Assembly: GCA_012839805.1 (NCBI GenBank)
Contig: DUMU01000035.1
Location: 1 to 64,000, forward strand
Reading direction: 5' to 3'
Length of the DNA stretch: 64,000 bases
From: Bacillota bacterium
GTDB taxonomy: Bacteria > Bacillota > Limnochordia > Limnochordales > DUMU01
The notes below the pieces were generated by a model. The model made no database searches and had not been told where the DNA came from. It saw only the letters and a list, made by a program, of their open reading frames with translations. A program made the position numbers and the translations under genes. Shown one piece after another: positions 1-8,643 of this stretch (the first letter of the stretch is position 1; each line of letters begins with the position of its first letter).

Positions 1-495
1 ACCGAGCGAGGCAGGCACATAGTGGAGATCACGGTCAGCTCCCAGGGGCTCCTGGTGCGGGGTGAGGCCCGTACCAACGATATGTACGCTTCCGTTGACG
101 AGGCAGTCGACAACATAGAGAGGCAAGTGGACAAAGCACGCACCCGGTGGCTCCAGCGCAAGCAGGATCGCCCCAAGATCGCGGAAGCGCTGCTCGCGGC
201 CGAACTGGGGGTAGAGGCCGAGCGTGGCCAGGGGGTGCGGGTGGCCGCGGCGGGTGAGGAACAGGCCGAAACCGGTGGCGGCGAACGTGCCGGAGGGGTG
301 GTTACGGAGGAGCTGCCCCGGGTGGTGAGAGTAAAACGGCATGCCTGGAAGCCAATGTCTCTGGAAGAGGCGGTCACCCAGATGGAACTCCTCGGCCACG
401 ACTTCTTCGTTTTCACCAACGCCTCCACCGACGAGGTCAACATTCTCTACCGCCGGCGGGACGGAAACTTGGGCCTGATCGAGCCGGAGAAATGA
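1..495 (+). CDS. hpf: Ribosome hibernation promoting factor, long form (5' truncated)
   Basis: This is the C-terminal part of a long-form hibernation factor, which dimerises 70S ribosomes into inactive 100S particles in stationary phase. The reading frame is open to the window edge (TERGRHIVEIT before the GTG at 22), so the ORF-track start is internal and the true start lies upstream. The visible part carries the end of the N-terminal ribosome-binding domain (GLLVRGEA, then NDMYASVDEAVDNIERQ). A variable linker rich in Ala, Glu and Gly follows, and then the conserved C-terminal dimerisation domain (VRVKRHAWKPMSLEEAV, HDFFVFTNASTDEVN, YRRRDGNLGLIEP). It stands upstream of secA, as hpf (yvyD) does in Bacillus, although here four other genes separate the two. 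Identification is firm; only the N-terminus is missing. Confidence 0.95.
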   Translation, partial: TERGRHIVEITVSSQGLLVRGEARTNDMYASVDEAVDNIERQVDKARTRWLQRKQDRPKIAEALLAAELGVEAERGQGVRVAAAGEEQAETGGGERAGGVVTEELPRVVRVKRHAWKPMSLEEAVTQMELLGHDFFVFTNASTDEVNILYRRRDGNLGLIEPEK

Positions 496-591
496 GACCA
501 GGGGTGGCGAAACACGACGTTCGACGTACGGGGGCGTAGCACGGAGGAAGTAGCCCTCCTCATCTTCGAGGGAGACCGCCCTACCTCGCCC

Positions 592-1827
592 GTGGAAGAG
601 TGGATGGCCCGGGCCCGGGAAGCGATGGTCCTCGACGAGCTGGAGCGGGCGGCCCGGGTCACGGGTATTGAACGGCGGATCGTCGTTACCAACCGCCGCG
701 GTCTGGCCGGCGAGGTTAGCCGCCTGGGACTGGCACAGGTCATATGGGAAGACCCCGACGCAGGCCGGGCGCCCGGGGAGGCCCGGCCTCGCGACCCGTG
801 GGAATACCATCTTGGACGCGCCTTGAGCCGGGTGATCCTGGCAGAGCGCTGCCGTAACGTCATCTACTTCGGCGGGGGTGCGTGCCCCCTCATCACCGAA
901 GCTGAGCTCGGTGAGATCAGCCGTCGCCTTAAAGAAGAAAAGAACGTCGTCTTCACCAACAATCCTTTCTCGGCGGATGTGGTGGCTTTCTCGCCCGCGG
1001 AGGCGATAGCGGCGATCGATCCCCCGGAGGTGGACAACCCCCTGCCCATGCTGCTTCACCGGCAGGCGGGATTGCGTCTCGTTCAACTGCCGCGCACGCT
1101 CGGAATCAATTTCGACGTGGATACACCCACCGACCTGATGGTGCTCGCAGTTCACCCGGGGGCGGGCCAGAGGACGAAGGCGCTCCTGGAAGAGTTACCC
1201 TTTGATCGCCGGCGGTTCGAGAAAGCAAAGGAGCTGCTGCTCAATCCGGAGGCGCAGGCGCTGATTTACGGCCGGGTGGGGGCGCCGCTCTTCGGGTATC
1301 TCGACGAAAAGAGCCGCTGCCGGATCAGGCTGATTTCGGAGGAGCGCGGGATGAAGGCTTCGGGACGGGACGAGCGGGGCGAGGTAGTGTCCATCTTGGG
1401 GCTCCTTTGGCAAAACACCACTCCTGAACGGTTCTTCACGGCGCTGGCAGACCTGGCCGACGTGGCTTTCCTCGACACCCGGGTGATTTTCGCCCACCTT
1501 TTCGGGCGGGTGAAACGGGCGGATCGGTTCTACTCCGACCTGGGGTTGCCGGACCAGGTGGGGGAGGCACGGGTGCGCCGGTTCACCGAAGCGGCGCTGG
1601 CGGCACCGATTCCGGTAATCCTGGGCGGTCATTCTCTGGTCACCGGAGGGCTGTGGGCCTTGCTGGATGCTGCCTATGCGGCCGCCGGTGCGGCGGCGCC
1701 GGGACGAGCGCCGGGGGTGCGGGAGTCGGAGGGAGAGCCGGGCCCGAGCAGCCGGAGAGCGGGTGAGGGAAGAGGCGATTTCGCCCTGGCGCCGGTATCC
1801 TATCCCCTTTCTCCCTGGCAAGAGTGA
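592..1827 (+). CDS. Putative nucleotidyltransferase-like (GT-A fold) protein of unknown substrate
   Basis: This 411-residue protein has no function I can name with confidence. Its first half resembles the GT-A nucleotidyltransferase fold of the MobA/CofC type: VLDELERAARVTGIERRIVVTNR near the N-terminus, a glycine-rich FGGGACPL segment around residue 90, NNPFSADVV, and the FDVDTPTDL motif near residue 175 that is typical of a late Asp-containing strand in this superfamily. A second, mostly helical half of about 180 residues has no obvious family. The assigned GTG start has no good ribosome-binding site. The same frame stays open back to the hpf stop at 495 and reads plausible protein (EEVALLIFEGDRP), yet contains no ATG, GTG or TTG there. 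The N-terminus may therefore be longer, with an unusual start or a frameshift. An ATG at 492 overlapping the hpf stop runs in another frame for only 15 codons. Function is inferred from fold motifs only. Confidence 0.6.
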   Translation: MEEWMARAREAMVLDELERAARVTGIERRIVVTNRRGLAGEVSRLGLAQVIWEDPDAGRAPGEARPRDPWEYHLGRALSRVILAERCRNVIYFGGGACPLITEAELGEISRRLKEEKNVVFTNNPFSADVVAFSPAEAIAAIDPPEVDNPLPMLLHRQAGLRLVQLPRTLGINFDVDTPTDLMVLAVHPGAGQRTKALLEELPFDRRRFEKAKELLLNPEAQALIYGRVGAPLFGYLDEKSRCRIRLISEERGMKASGRDERGEVVSILGLLWQNTTPERFFTALADLADVAFLDTRVIFAHLFGRVKRADRFYSDLGLPDQVGEARVRRFTEAALAAPIPVILGGHSLVTGGLWALLDAAYAAAGAAAPGRAPGVRESEGEPGPSSRRAGEGRGDFALAPVSYPLSPWQE

Positions 1828-2061
1828 AGAATGAGTGGTCTGGCTACGGCTACGGAGGCAGGCAGGCAAGAGGAAGGCAGGCAGGAATCTGTCCCCTGGC
1901 ATCGAATGGAGAACCGCTAGCCGTCGCGGCTGCTACTCCCTGGGGCTGGGGGTGCCGATACTTCAGGGTGGACCTTTCGTTAGGCTGCTGGTCGTACGAG
2001 GTTACCGCGGGGCAACGAGAAGCGACGGACGATATGAAGCCAGCAACGGGGGGTAACTCGC
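1828..2061 (+). other. Intergenic region with short GGCAGGCA repeats
   Basis: These 234 bases have overlapping short open frames in all three phases, none with a ribosome-binding site or recognisable product. The left part contains GGCAGGCAGGCAAG followed shortly by AAGGCAGGCAGGAATC, a degenerate direct repeat. No convincing promoter, terminator or riboswitch was seen. Confidence 0.4.
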
Positions 2062-2949
2062 ATGGAGTCGGCGACGAGCACGCCGGGTGACGATCTGGCC
2101 GCGGTGGAGCAAAGTATCGCCGCCTTACGGGGGGTTCAGTCGTGTCGTATCTTGACAACTGAATCAGGGGAGATCGCCGAGATCCACGTGGTGGCGGAAG
2201 GGCGGGCGGTTCACGAAATCATTGACGAGATGGAGGCGCTCTTCCGGGTACAGCTCGGGTACGTACCGGATCGCCAAAAGATCTCGGTGGCGCTGCTCGG
2301 CAAGGAGAAAGCGGCGGTGGAGGAGCATCGTCCGGAGTTGCACGCCTTCATGGTGCAAAAGACCAAGACAGGGGTGAGAGTGAGAGTAGAGCTACTCCAC
2401 CGCAAGACGGTCTACGTGGGCGAGGCGGACAGCGGCAGCAGTACGGGAGGAGTACTGCCGGTGTCGGCGGCGGCGACGCTCAGGGCAGTGCAGTCTATGG
2501 TCGGTCGCGGGGTGGGACTGCAACTCGATGAAGTGACCATGGTGCCGGTCGACGACGTTGTCGTCGCCATGGTCGGGGTTAGCGTTCAAAAGGAGGGAAC
2601 TGAAACTGTACTGCTGGGGGCGAGTCTGGTCCGCCACGACGAGGCGGAGGCGGTTATCCGGGCTTGCCTGGATGCGGTGAACCGGTATTTCTACGCCGTC
2701 CCCGAGGAGAGGAGGACGATGGCGACGGCAAGCAGGACGGGGGCGGTGGGGGCAGAGGGTAAGGCGGGTGCCCCAGGCGAGATCGACTTGAGCGAGGGTA
2801 TGGCGGCCCGGGCGAGGCAAATGGAAAGCACGGAGCGGCCGGGCGGGACGGCGGGGGCGGGCAGGACAGCGCGCCCTGCGGCAAGTGAGGCTGTGGCGGG
2901 TGAAGAAGCAGCAGCCGGAGCGGAGGTGGACCAGCTTCGGGACGAATGA
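2062..2949 (+). CDS. Conserved protein with LeuA-like regulatory-domain fold, function unknown
   Basis: This 295-residue protein starts at ATG 2062 behind a G-rich ribosome-binding stretch. Three parts can be seen. Residues 10-75 form a small alpha/beta unit (QSCRILTTESGEIAEIHVVA, then a segment ending KISVALL). Residues 95-215 form a second unit whose pattern (RVRVELLHRKTVYVGEA, a glycine-rich turn, a helix, then ASLVRHDEAEAVIRACLDAVNRY) resembles the C-terminal regulatory domain of isopropylmalate synthases, without any catalytic barrel. The last 80 residues are a low-complexity Ala/Gly/Glu tail. Similar hypothetical proteins are common in high-GC Firmicutes and Actinobacteria. No enzymatic motif is visible, so a ligand-binding or oligomerisation role is only a guess. 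Confidence 0.6.
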   Translation: MESATSTPGDDLAAVEQSIAALRGVQSCRILTTESGEIAEIHVVAEGRAVHEIIDEMEALFRVQLGYVPDRQKISVALLGKEKAAVEEHRPELHAFMVQKTKTGVRVRVELLHRKTVYVGEADSGSSTGGVLPVSAAATLRAVQSMVGRGVGLQLDEVTMVPVDDVVVAMVGVSVQKEGTETVLLGASLVRHDEAEAVIRACLDAVNRYFYAVPEERRTMATASRTGAVGAEGKAGAPGEIDLSEGMAARARQMESTERPGGTAGAGRTARPAASEAVAGEEAAAGAEVDQLRDE

Positions 2950-3426
2950 GCCCAGCGTCCGCTCGAGGCACAGCAAATAGGGCGGCAGGATGGCAGGACG
3001 GCGACAGGGCGCTCGGTAACGGGCGAAACGCAATCGGCGCTAAGGACCTTGCCAACGCGAGCCTTCAGACTAAAGCTCGAAATCCAGTTCATAAAGCAGA
3101 TACATAGAGGTGAAATAAGGCACAGGATGACACGGGGATAATCCCTGAGCATCCGTTGGTGATTGGATAAGGGTAAGATTTGCCGGAGGAAGGAGAAGGC
3201 TTGTCAGCAGCGTGCAACCCGGAGCGTAGCGGAGTTCGCGCGGGTCTTGTGCAGACAAGACGCGACGGCTCACTCTGGGGGGTTACTTCCGTGAAGGCTC
3301 GCTTGCTGACGATTCTCTTGGCTCTTCTCAGCCTGGCCCTGCTTGGTGCTGATATCACTTGGGAGTACTAAGCCGGAGCAATTACTAAGCCTGATCCTTC
3401 CCCGGCTCTGCCAGGAGATGGGTTAC
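2950..3426 (+). other. Long structured leader upstream of the HD-GYP gene
   Basis: This 477-base stretch is less GC-rich than its flanks and holds no gene apart from a possible 26-codon ORF. It can form several RNA hairpins. The clearest is GTCTTGT-GCAG-ACAAGAC at 3244-3261, which continues outward as CGC/GCG after a two-base bulge (3239-3264) and then GAGC (3222-3225) with GCTC (3268-3271). There is also an inverted repeat GGGAT-A-ATCCC at 3135-3145. I could not match it to the conserved cores of c-di-GMP-I or c-di-GMP-II riboswitches. A regulatory leader is an inference from length, structure and position. Confidence 0.4.
3291..3371 (+). CDS. Possible 26-residue hydrophobic peptide upstream of the HD-GYP gene
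   Basis: A GTG at 3291 behind a GGGGGG stretch opens a 26-codon frame ending at TAA 3369-3371. The peptide starts VKARLLTILLALLSLALLG and ends GADITWEY, so it is a basic residue pair, a single hydrophobic segment and a short acidic/aromatic tail. It could be a leader peptide or a small membrane peptide. It lacks the Cys or Ser that a cyclic lactone autoinducer would need, and no agrB-like gene is nearby. Support is limited to composition and the ribosome-binding site. Confidence 0.3.
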   Translation: MKARLLTILLALLSLALLGADITWEY

Positions 3427-4830
3427 ATGGGACCTTTGATGCGCAGGCCGCGGCCGCACTCCAAACGGGTGTGGACTTATATCGCATTTATCGTGATCCT
3501 CGCAGGGGCAGTCGTAATATCGCTGCCTCCGACGAAGGTTCGTCTGCCTCCTGTTGACCTAGCAATTCTAACAATACTCTACATTATAAGCGAGATTATC
3601 GCTGTCAGGATGCCAAGAATCGGTGCGATTTCTCCTAGCATTGTGATACGCTTACCTTTAGTTACCATAATGCCCGGAAGAGAGTCCGTTGTTCTTGTTG
3701 GTACAGCCATGATGTGTTCTAAGCTGATGCGCGGGCAACCTATAGAAACCATAGTGTTTAATGGGGCTGTTGTCTCTATTGCTTCTGCTACATGTGTTAC
3801 CATCATGCATTGGGCTGGGTTTGGCACGTCATTCGTATATCCCCAGGCGGTACCTGCATTCATAATGGCGACCACGCTCAATATGCTCGTCAACGTCGTA
3901 TTGGTCGATGTAGTAATAGTTCTGGACAACCCTGGAAGGATCCAAGAGGTGTGGCGGAGCACCTTACGGTCGGTTCTGCCGGCATACTTGGCGATGGTTC
4001 CTCTAGCGCTGCTCGCAATCTTGGTTTATCAGTCGCCGGCTGGCATCGTTGGCATCATACTTTTCACATTCCCTCTGATTCTGGCACATTTATTCCTTTC
4101 CGTTTGGGTACAATTGAAGGAATCACATTTAGAGACAGTCGAGGCGTTGGCGGCTGCGCTGGAAGCCAAGGACAGCTATTCGAGGGGCCATTCTGACCGC
4201 GTAGGGGAGCTTGCGAAGCGAACGGCCCAGGTGATGCGGTTTCGGGCAAGCATGGTTGAAGAGGTCGAGAACGGCGGGCGGCTTCATGACATCGGCAAGA
4301 TAGGCGTTCCGGACCTTGTCCTGAAGAAGCCCAGTCCGCTTACACCCGAAGAACTTGAAACTATGCGACGGCATGTGGAAATCGGGGCCGAGATAGTAAA
4401 GCCTTTGTCGTTCTTGCGGTCGGTGACTGGTATGGTTAGGTACCATCACGAGTGGTTTGGCGGGGGCGGGTATCCGGGGGAAATGGAAGGGACGAGTATC
4501 CCACTAGGAGCAAGGGTGCTCGCTGTTTGCGATGCTTGGGATGCCATGACGTCGAACCGGATCTACCGGCGCGCTATGGAGCCCCTGGAGGCCTGGCGCA
4601 GATTGGTGGCGGGGGCCGGGACCCAGTTCGATCCGGAAGTGGTGTCGGCTTTCAAAAAGGTAATCGCGGCTGATAAGCTGGTACCGTTAGATGTACTTGA
4701 GGCAGAAGAAGTCCGGATACGGGAGGAGCGCGAACGTGAGAGCCGGGAAGAGATGATGGCCACGGACCAGCTGGGCCAGGGGTTGATGGAGGCAGCAGCA
4801 GGGCAGGAGGAGCGGGGTGAGGGCGTTTGA
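3427..4830 (+). CDS. Membrane HD-GYP domain protein (probable c-di-GMP phosphodiesterase)
   Basis: The N-terminal ~230 residues contain about six hydrophobic segments (for example YIAFIVILAGAVVISL and LAMVPLALLAILVYQ) forming an integral membrane sensor. A cytoplasmic HD-GYP domain follows: KDSYSRGHSDRVGELA, then the HD pair in RLHDIGKIG, then HHEWFGGGGYP, the HHExxxGxGYP signature that defines HD-GYP, and VCDAWDAMTSNR. HD-GYP proteins hydrolyse cyclic di-GMP. The last 45 residues are a charged, probably coiled tail. The ORF track begins at TTG 3343, but AGGAG at 3413 precedes ATG 3427 by nine bases, so I prefer that start (467 residues). The membrane part is noticeably richer in A/T than the neighbouring genes, while the HD part is not. 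The stop overlaps the next gene's start. Confidence 0.88.
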   Translation: MGPLMRRPRPHSKRVWTYIAFIVILAGAVVISLPPTKVRLPPVDLAILTILYIISEIIAVRMPRIGAISPSIVIRLPLVTIMPGRESVVLVGTAMMCSKLMRGQPIETIVFNGAVVSIASATCVTIMHWAGFGTSFVYPQAVPAFIMATTLNMLVNVVLVDVVIVLDNPGRIQEVWRSTLRSVLPAYLAMVPLALLAILVYQSPAGIVGIILFTFPLILAHLFLSVWVQLKESHLETVEALAAALEAKDSYSRGHSDRVGELAKRTAQVMRFRASMVEEVENGGRLHDIGKIGVPDLVLKKPSPLTPEELETMRRHVEIGAEIVKPLSFLRSVTGMVRYHHEWFGGGGYPGEMEGTSIPLGARVLAVCDAWDAMTSNRIYRRAMEPLEAWRRLVAGAGTQFDPEVVSAFKKVIAADKLVPLDVLEAEEVRIREERERESREEMMATDQLGQGLMEAAAGQEERGEGV

Positions 4831-5411
4831 TACTGGAAGCGCTGGTGCTGGGGCTGTTGATCGGGACCTGGCGAGGAGGGCGGTTGGCCAATCTGGCGGA
4901 AGTAAGATGGCGCTGGCCGCTTCTTTTTGTTTTTGCCATGCTCTGGCAACGGATCCCCTTCCTGATGGTCCGGGAATGGCCGGCACTCCAGCCGGCGGTG
5001 GTCTGGCTGTATCTTTCCTCCTACGCTCTCCTGGCAGTGGCCGTTGGGCTGAACTGGGATGATCCGGCCTTCCGGTGGATCGGGCTGGGCCTTTTGCTGA
5101 ACTTCCTGGTAATCGCACTGAACGGCGGCCGCATGCCGGTATGGTCGACCGCGGTTGACATAGCCCGGCTGAAGGTGAACCTGACTCCTGCCGGGGCGGC
5201 CACTTCTCCCCACACTTTAATGACCGAGGCGACGAGGCTGAAATTCCTGGGCGACGTTTTGCCACTTCCCCCGCCTTACCCGCGCCCGCGGGTCCTCAGC
5301 ATAGGCGATGTGTTCCTGGCCGTTGGGATTGCTTTTCTCCTGATCAGGGGCATGGGGACGCGGAGAGAGCGCCGGACCGAAGCCAGACCCGAGACCGCCG
5401 GGACGGCCTGA
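4827..5411 (+). CDS. DUF5317 family membrane protein
   Basis: This small integral membrane protein of 194 residues has four or five hydrophobic segments (LEALVLGLLIGTWRGGRL, LLFVFAMLWQRIPFL, WLYLSSYALLAVAVGL, WIGLGLLLNFLVIALN, and a last one near VFLAVGIAFLLIRG). The LNGGRMPV motif after the fourth segment is typical of DUF5317, a family found mainly in Firmicutes and Actinobacteria with unknown function. The start is TTG 4827, whose last two bases overlap the TGA stop of the HD-GYP gene, so the two genes are almost certainly translationally coupled. Confidence 0.75.
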   Translation: MILEALVLGLLIGTWRGGRLANLAEVRWRWPLLFVFAMLWQRIPFLMVREWPALQPAVVWLYLSSYALLAVAVGLNWDDPAFRWIGLGLLLNFLVIALNGGRMPVWSTAVDIARLKVNLTPAGAATSPHTLMTEATRLKFLGDVLPLPPPYPRPRVLSIGDVFLAVGIAFLLIRGMGTRRERRTEARPETAGTA

Positions 5412-5446
5412 GGGAGAAACGGGGGAGGGTGGGCCGGTGGAGGCTG

Positions 5447-5455
5447 TGGTATAAT
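5447..5455 (+). promoter_or_regulatory. Extended -10 promoter for secA
   Basis: TGGTATAAT is a perfect sigma-A -10 hexamer preceded by the extended TG dinucleotide. No recognisable -35 hexamer lies 16-18 bases upstream, which is tolerated by extended -10 promoters. Transcription would begin near 5462, giving a leader of about 155 bases before secA. Confidence 0.6.
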
Positions 5456-5618
5456 GGAAAACGCCGCGCGGTCGGGCCGGGAGCGGCCCGGCCTCGTCGC
5501 GTAAGGGGACTCCCGGAGCACGGGCGAAAGCAAAGCCCGGACGGAGGGCCGGCGGAAGGCCAGACGGCAGGTTAGGGGAAGGCCGGACGGGTAAGTCGCC
5601 GGGAAGGCAGGTGGGAAT
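5456..5618 (+). other. secA 5' leader with GC-rich hairpins
   Basis: The leader contains two clear hairpins: GGGCCG-GGAG-CGGCCC at 5474-5489 and CGGGC-GAAAGCAAA-GCCCG at 5521-5539 (the loop counted from 5526 to 5534). A purine-rich tract of GGACGG/GGCCGG-like units then runs up to the secA start. No known secA-type regulatory RNA matches. Confidence 0.3.
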
Positions 5619-8600
5619 ATGTTCGCGCTGTTACAGCGCTTGTTTCACCGGGGCAACGAGGCTGAGATCGAACGCCTGCGGGAGCAGGTAGCGGCCATCA
5701 ACGCGCTCGAGCCCGAGATGATGGGCAAAAGCGATGACGAGTTGGCGGCGATGACGGCCGGGTTTCGCCAGCGCCTGGCGAACGGAGCAACCCTGGACGA
5801 CCTCCTTCCGGAGGCGTTTGCGGTGGTGCGGGAGGCGAGCCGGCGGGTACTCGGGCAACGGCATTTCGACGTCCAGTTGATGGGTGGCATCGTGTTACAC
5901 GAGGGCCGGATCGCAGAGATGAAGACGGGCGAAGGAAAGACGCTGGCGGCCACCGCACCGGCCTATCTCAACGCGCTCACCGGGCGGGGGGTGCACATCG
6001 TTACCGTCAACGATTACCTCGCCAAGCGTGACGCGGAGTGGATGGGCGCGATCTACCGCTTTTTGGGACTCACGGTAGGGGTCATAGTCCATGAGAAGAA
6101 TTACCGGGAGCGCCAAGAAGCATATCGTGCGGACATAACCTACGGAACTAACAATGAGTTCGGGTTTGACTATTTGCGCGACAACATGGCGCTACACCCG
6201 GAGCATCTCGTTCAACGCGAGTTGAATTACGCCATCATCGACGAGGTAGACTCGATCCTCATCGACGAAGCTCGGACCCCGCTCATCATCAGCGGAATGG
6301 CCGAAGAGTCGACGCAGCTTTACTATGACGTGGCGAAGTTCATCCGGACGTTGACCCCCGAAGAAGATTACACGGTAGATGAAAAGGCTCGGACGGCGGC
6401 ATTGACCGAAGCCGGGGTGGCCAAGGCAGAGAAGTACTTCGGTGTAGAAAACCTCTACGACGAAAGCAACATGCGCCTCTCCCACCATATCCTGGCCGGC
6501 TTGAAGGCGCACACACTCTTCAAGCGAGACCGGGATTACGTGGTCAAGGACGGCGAGGTGATCATCGTCGACGAGTTCACCGGCCGCCTGATGTTCGGGC
6601 GCCGCTACTCGGATGGTATCCACCAGGCCATCGAGGCTAAAGAGGGCGTCCGCATCCAGCGAGAGAGCCAGACCCTGGCTACCATCACCTTCCAGAATTA
6701 CTTCCGCATGTACAAGAAGATCGCGGGCATGACCGGCACGGCCAAGACGGAAGAAGAAGAATTCCGCAAGATCTACGGCATGGATGTGGTGGTGATACCC
6801 ACCAACAAACCCATGATCCGGACCGACTACCCGGACCTGGTCTTCCGGACCGAGCGGGCCAAGTGGAACGCCGTCGTGGACGAGATCGAGGAGTTGTACA
6901 AGCAAGGTCGCCCCGTTCTCGTGGGCACCATCTCCATCGAGCGGTCGGAGCATCTCAGTGACATGCTGCGGCGCCGCAACATCCCGCACCAGGTGCTGAA
7001 TGCGAAGTACCACGAGCGGGAGGCGGAGATCATCGCCCAGGCGGGACGGCCGGGCATGGTGACCATCGCCACCAACATGGCCGGAAGAGGCACGGACATC
7101 CTGCTTGGTGGTAATCCGGAATACAAGGCCAAAGAGCGCCTTCGCCAGAAGGGTTATAGCCCCGAGGAAGTTCGACTGGCGAGTGAACGCCGGGTCGACG
7201 AGACCGGCTTGACCGACCGGGTGAAGCAAGCCCGCCGCCTTTTCCAGGAGTTCCTCGAGGAAGAGGCCCGGGCGATGGAAGAGGAACACGCCCGGGTGGT
7301 GCAGCTCGGGGGCTTGCACATCATCGGTACGGAGCGGCACGAAAGCCGCCGCATCGACAACCAGCTCCGGGGCCGGTCGGGCCGGCAGGGCGATCCGGGT
7401 TCGTCCCGGTTCTACGTGTCGCTGGAAGACGATCTGATGCGCCTGTTCGGGTCGGCCAGGATCGCCGGGCTGATGGACCGGCTGGGTTGGGATGAAAACG
7501 TGCCGATCGAAGACCGGCGGGTTACGCGAGCCATCGAAAACGCGCAAAAGAAAGTGGAAGCCCGCAACTTTGAATTGCGCAAACAGGTACTCGAGTATGA
7601 CGAAGTAATGAACCAGCAGCGGCAGGCGATCTACGCCTGGCGCCGGCGGATCCTCCTCGGAGAGAGCCAGGAGGAACGGGTGGGACAGATCCTGAAGGAC
7701 GTGGCGGCAAGCTTCGTGGAGTCATATGCGCCCGAGAAGGTGCTGCCGGAGGAGTGGGATCTCGTTTCGCTGGTTCAGCGGCTGGGCGAGCTGGTCGGGC
7801 GCCCGCTCTCCTTCCGTGCTGATGACCTGCCCCGGCGCCGGCCGGAGGACCGGGCGCAAGTGCTGGCCCGGGTGGAGGAAGAGCTCAAACGGCTTTACCG
7901 GGAGCGCGAACAGGAACTGGGGCCGGAAACTCTGCGTGAGATCGAGCGCTTGATCCTGCTCCGGGTGATCGATGCCCAGTGGATGCAGCACCTGCGGGAC
8001 ATGGACGACCTGCGGGAAGGGATCGGTCTGAGGGCCTACGGGCAGCAGAACCCGCTGGTGGAGTACCGCCTGGAGGCCTTCCAGATGTTCCGGGCCATGA
8101 TGGAGCGGATAAACGAGGAGACGCTGCGCTATCTCTTCCGCGTCCAGGTGGCGGTTGCTCCCGCCGGCACCGGTCTGGGAGCGGACGGGCGGCCCGCGGC
8201 CGCGGCCGTTTCAGGCCCGAGGGTGGCCGGTGACGGCCGCGGCCGGACCGGTGCTACGGCGGGCCGGGGGCCGGCGGGGGCGGCAGCAGCGGCGCCGGGG
8301 ACGGGGCTCCTGGCCCGGGCCACGTACTCAGGAGGCGGTCCGCCACCCTTTGCTCTGCCCGGAGCCGGTAGCGCAAGCGGGAGCCAGGACGGCGCCGGCC
8401 GGGGTGGTCGAGGCACTGGAGCAGGGGCGGCAGGTCCGGCGGGCGGTCGTCTGGAGCCGCGCCGGGTGCAAAAGGTGGGCCGCAACGACCCCTGTCCTTG
8501 CGGCAGCGGGCTAAAGTACAAGAAATGCCACGGGCGGTATGGCGATGGGGCGCCCGACATAGGCGGCGGCGGCCGCGGAACCGGTGCTGCCGGGGCTTGA
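5619..8600 (+). CDS. secA: Preprotein translocase ATPase SecA
   Basis: SecA is the motor ATPase that pushes unfolded preproteins through SecYEG. In this 993-residue protein the Walker A motif (MKTGEGKT) is at about residue 101-108, the DEAD-box Walker B ([14 protein letters not shown]) near 207, the preprotein cross-linking domain follows, and NBD2 carries [12 protein letters not shown] and [23 protein letters not shown] (quoted in part as family signatures). The helical scaffold and wing domains are followed by an Ala/Gly-rich linker of roughly 90 residues that is much longer than usual. A C-terminal zinc-binding SEC-C motif ([15 protein letters not shown]) closes the protein. ATG 5619 is the start. 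The gene has its own promoter and lies directly upstream of prfB, as in Bacillus. Confidence 0.98.
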   Translation: MFALLQRLFHRGNEAEIERLREQVAAINALEPEMMGKSDDELAAMTAGFRQRLANGATLDDLLPEAFAVVREASRRVLGQRHFDVQLMGGIVLHEGRIAEMKTGEGKTLAATAPAYLNALTGRGVHIVTVNDYLAKRDAEWMGAIYRFLGLTVGVIVHEKNYRERQEAYRADITYGTNNEFGFDYLRDNMALHPEHLVQRELNYAIIDEVDSILIDEARTPLIISGMAEESTQLYYDVAKFIRTLTPEEDYTVDEKARTAALTEAGVAKAEKYFGVENLYDESNMRLSHHILAGLKAHTLFKRDRDYVVKDGEVIIVDEFTGRLMFGRRYSDGIHQAIEAKEGVRIQRESQTLATITFQNYFRMYKKIAGMTGTAKTEEEEFRKIYGMDVVVIPTNKPMIRTDYPDLVFRTERAKWNAVVDEIEELYKQGRPVLVGTISIERSEHLSDMLRRRNIPHQVLNAKYHEREAEIIAQAGRPGMVTIATNMAGRGTDILLGGNPEYKAKERLRQKGYSPEEVRLASERRVDETGLTDRVKQARRLFQEFLEEEARAMEEEHARVVQLGGLHIIGTERHESRRIDNQLRGRSGRQGDPGSSRFYVSLEDDLMRLFGSARIAGLMDRLGWDENVPIEDRRVTRAIENAQKKVEARNFELRKQVLEYDEVMNQQRQAIYAWRRRILLGESQEERVGQILKDVAASFVESYAPEKVLPEEWDLVSLVQRLGELVGRPLSFRADDLPRRRPEDRAQVLARVEEELKRLYREREQELGPETLREIERLILLRVIDAQWMQHLRDMDDLREGIGLRAYGQQNPLVEYRLEAFQMFRAMMERINEETLRYLFRVQVAVAPAGTGLGADGRPAAAAVSGPRVAGDGRGRTGATAGRGPAGAAAAAPGTGLLARATYSGGGPPPFALPGAGSASGSQDGAGRGGRGTGAGAAGPAGGRLEPRRVQKVGRNDPCPCGSGLKYKKCHGRYGDGAPDIGGGGRGTGAAGA

Positions 8601-8643
8601 GAGGAACGGCCGGCCAAGCAACGGTCGAAAAGGTGATGGGGGG

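Noticed and set aside
1824-2090. 88-codon ORF between the nucleotidyltransferase-like gene and the next gene
   Set aside because: No ribosome-binding site, overlaps both neighbours, three overlapping frames are equally open, and the composition follows the GGCAGGCA repeats.
3291-3371. Possible AgrD-like cyclic lactone autoinducer peptide
   Set aside because: No Cys or Ser for ring closure at the right place, no agrB or agrC homologue nearby; only a hydrophobic small ORF remains.
5500-5560. GCAAAGCC string in the secA leader, reminiscent of the c-di-GMP-I riboswitch core
   Set aside because: The other conserved GEMM segments (GGCAAACC partner, CUAAA receptor and the P3 helix) are missing; the string falls in the loop of a local hairpin.
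6192-7547. 451-codon minus-strand frame opposite secA
   Set aside because: Shadow of the conserved secA coding sequence; no family resemblance or start signal.
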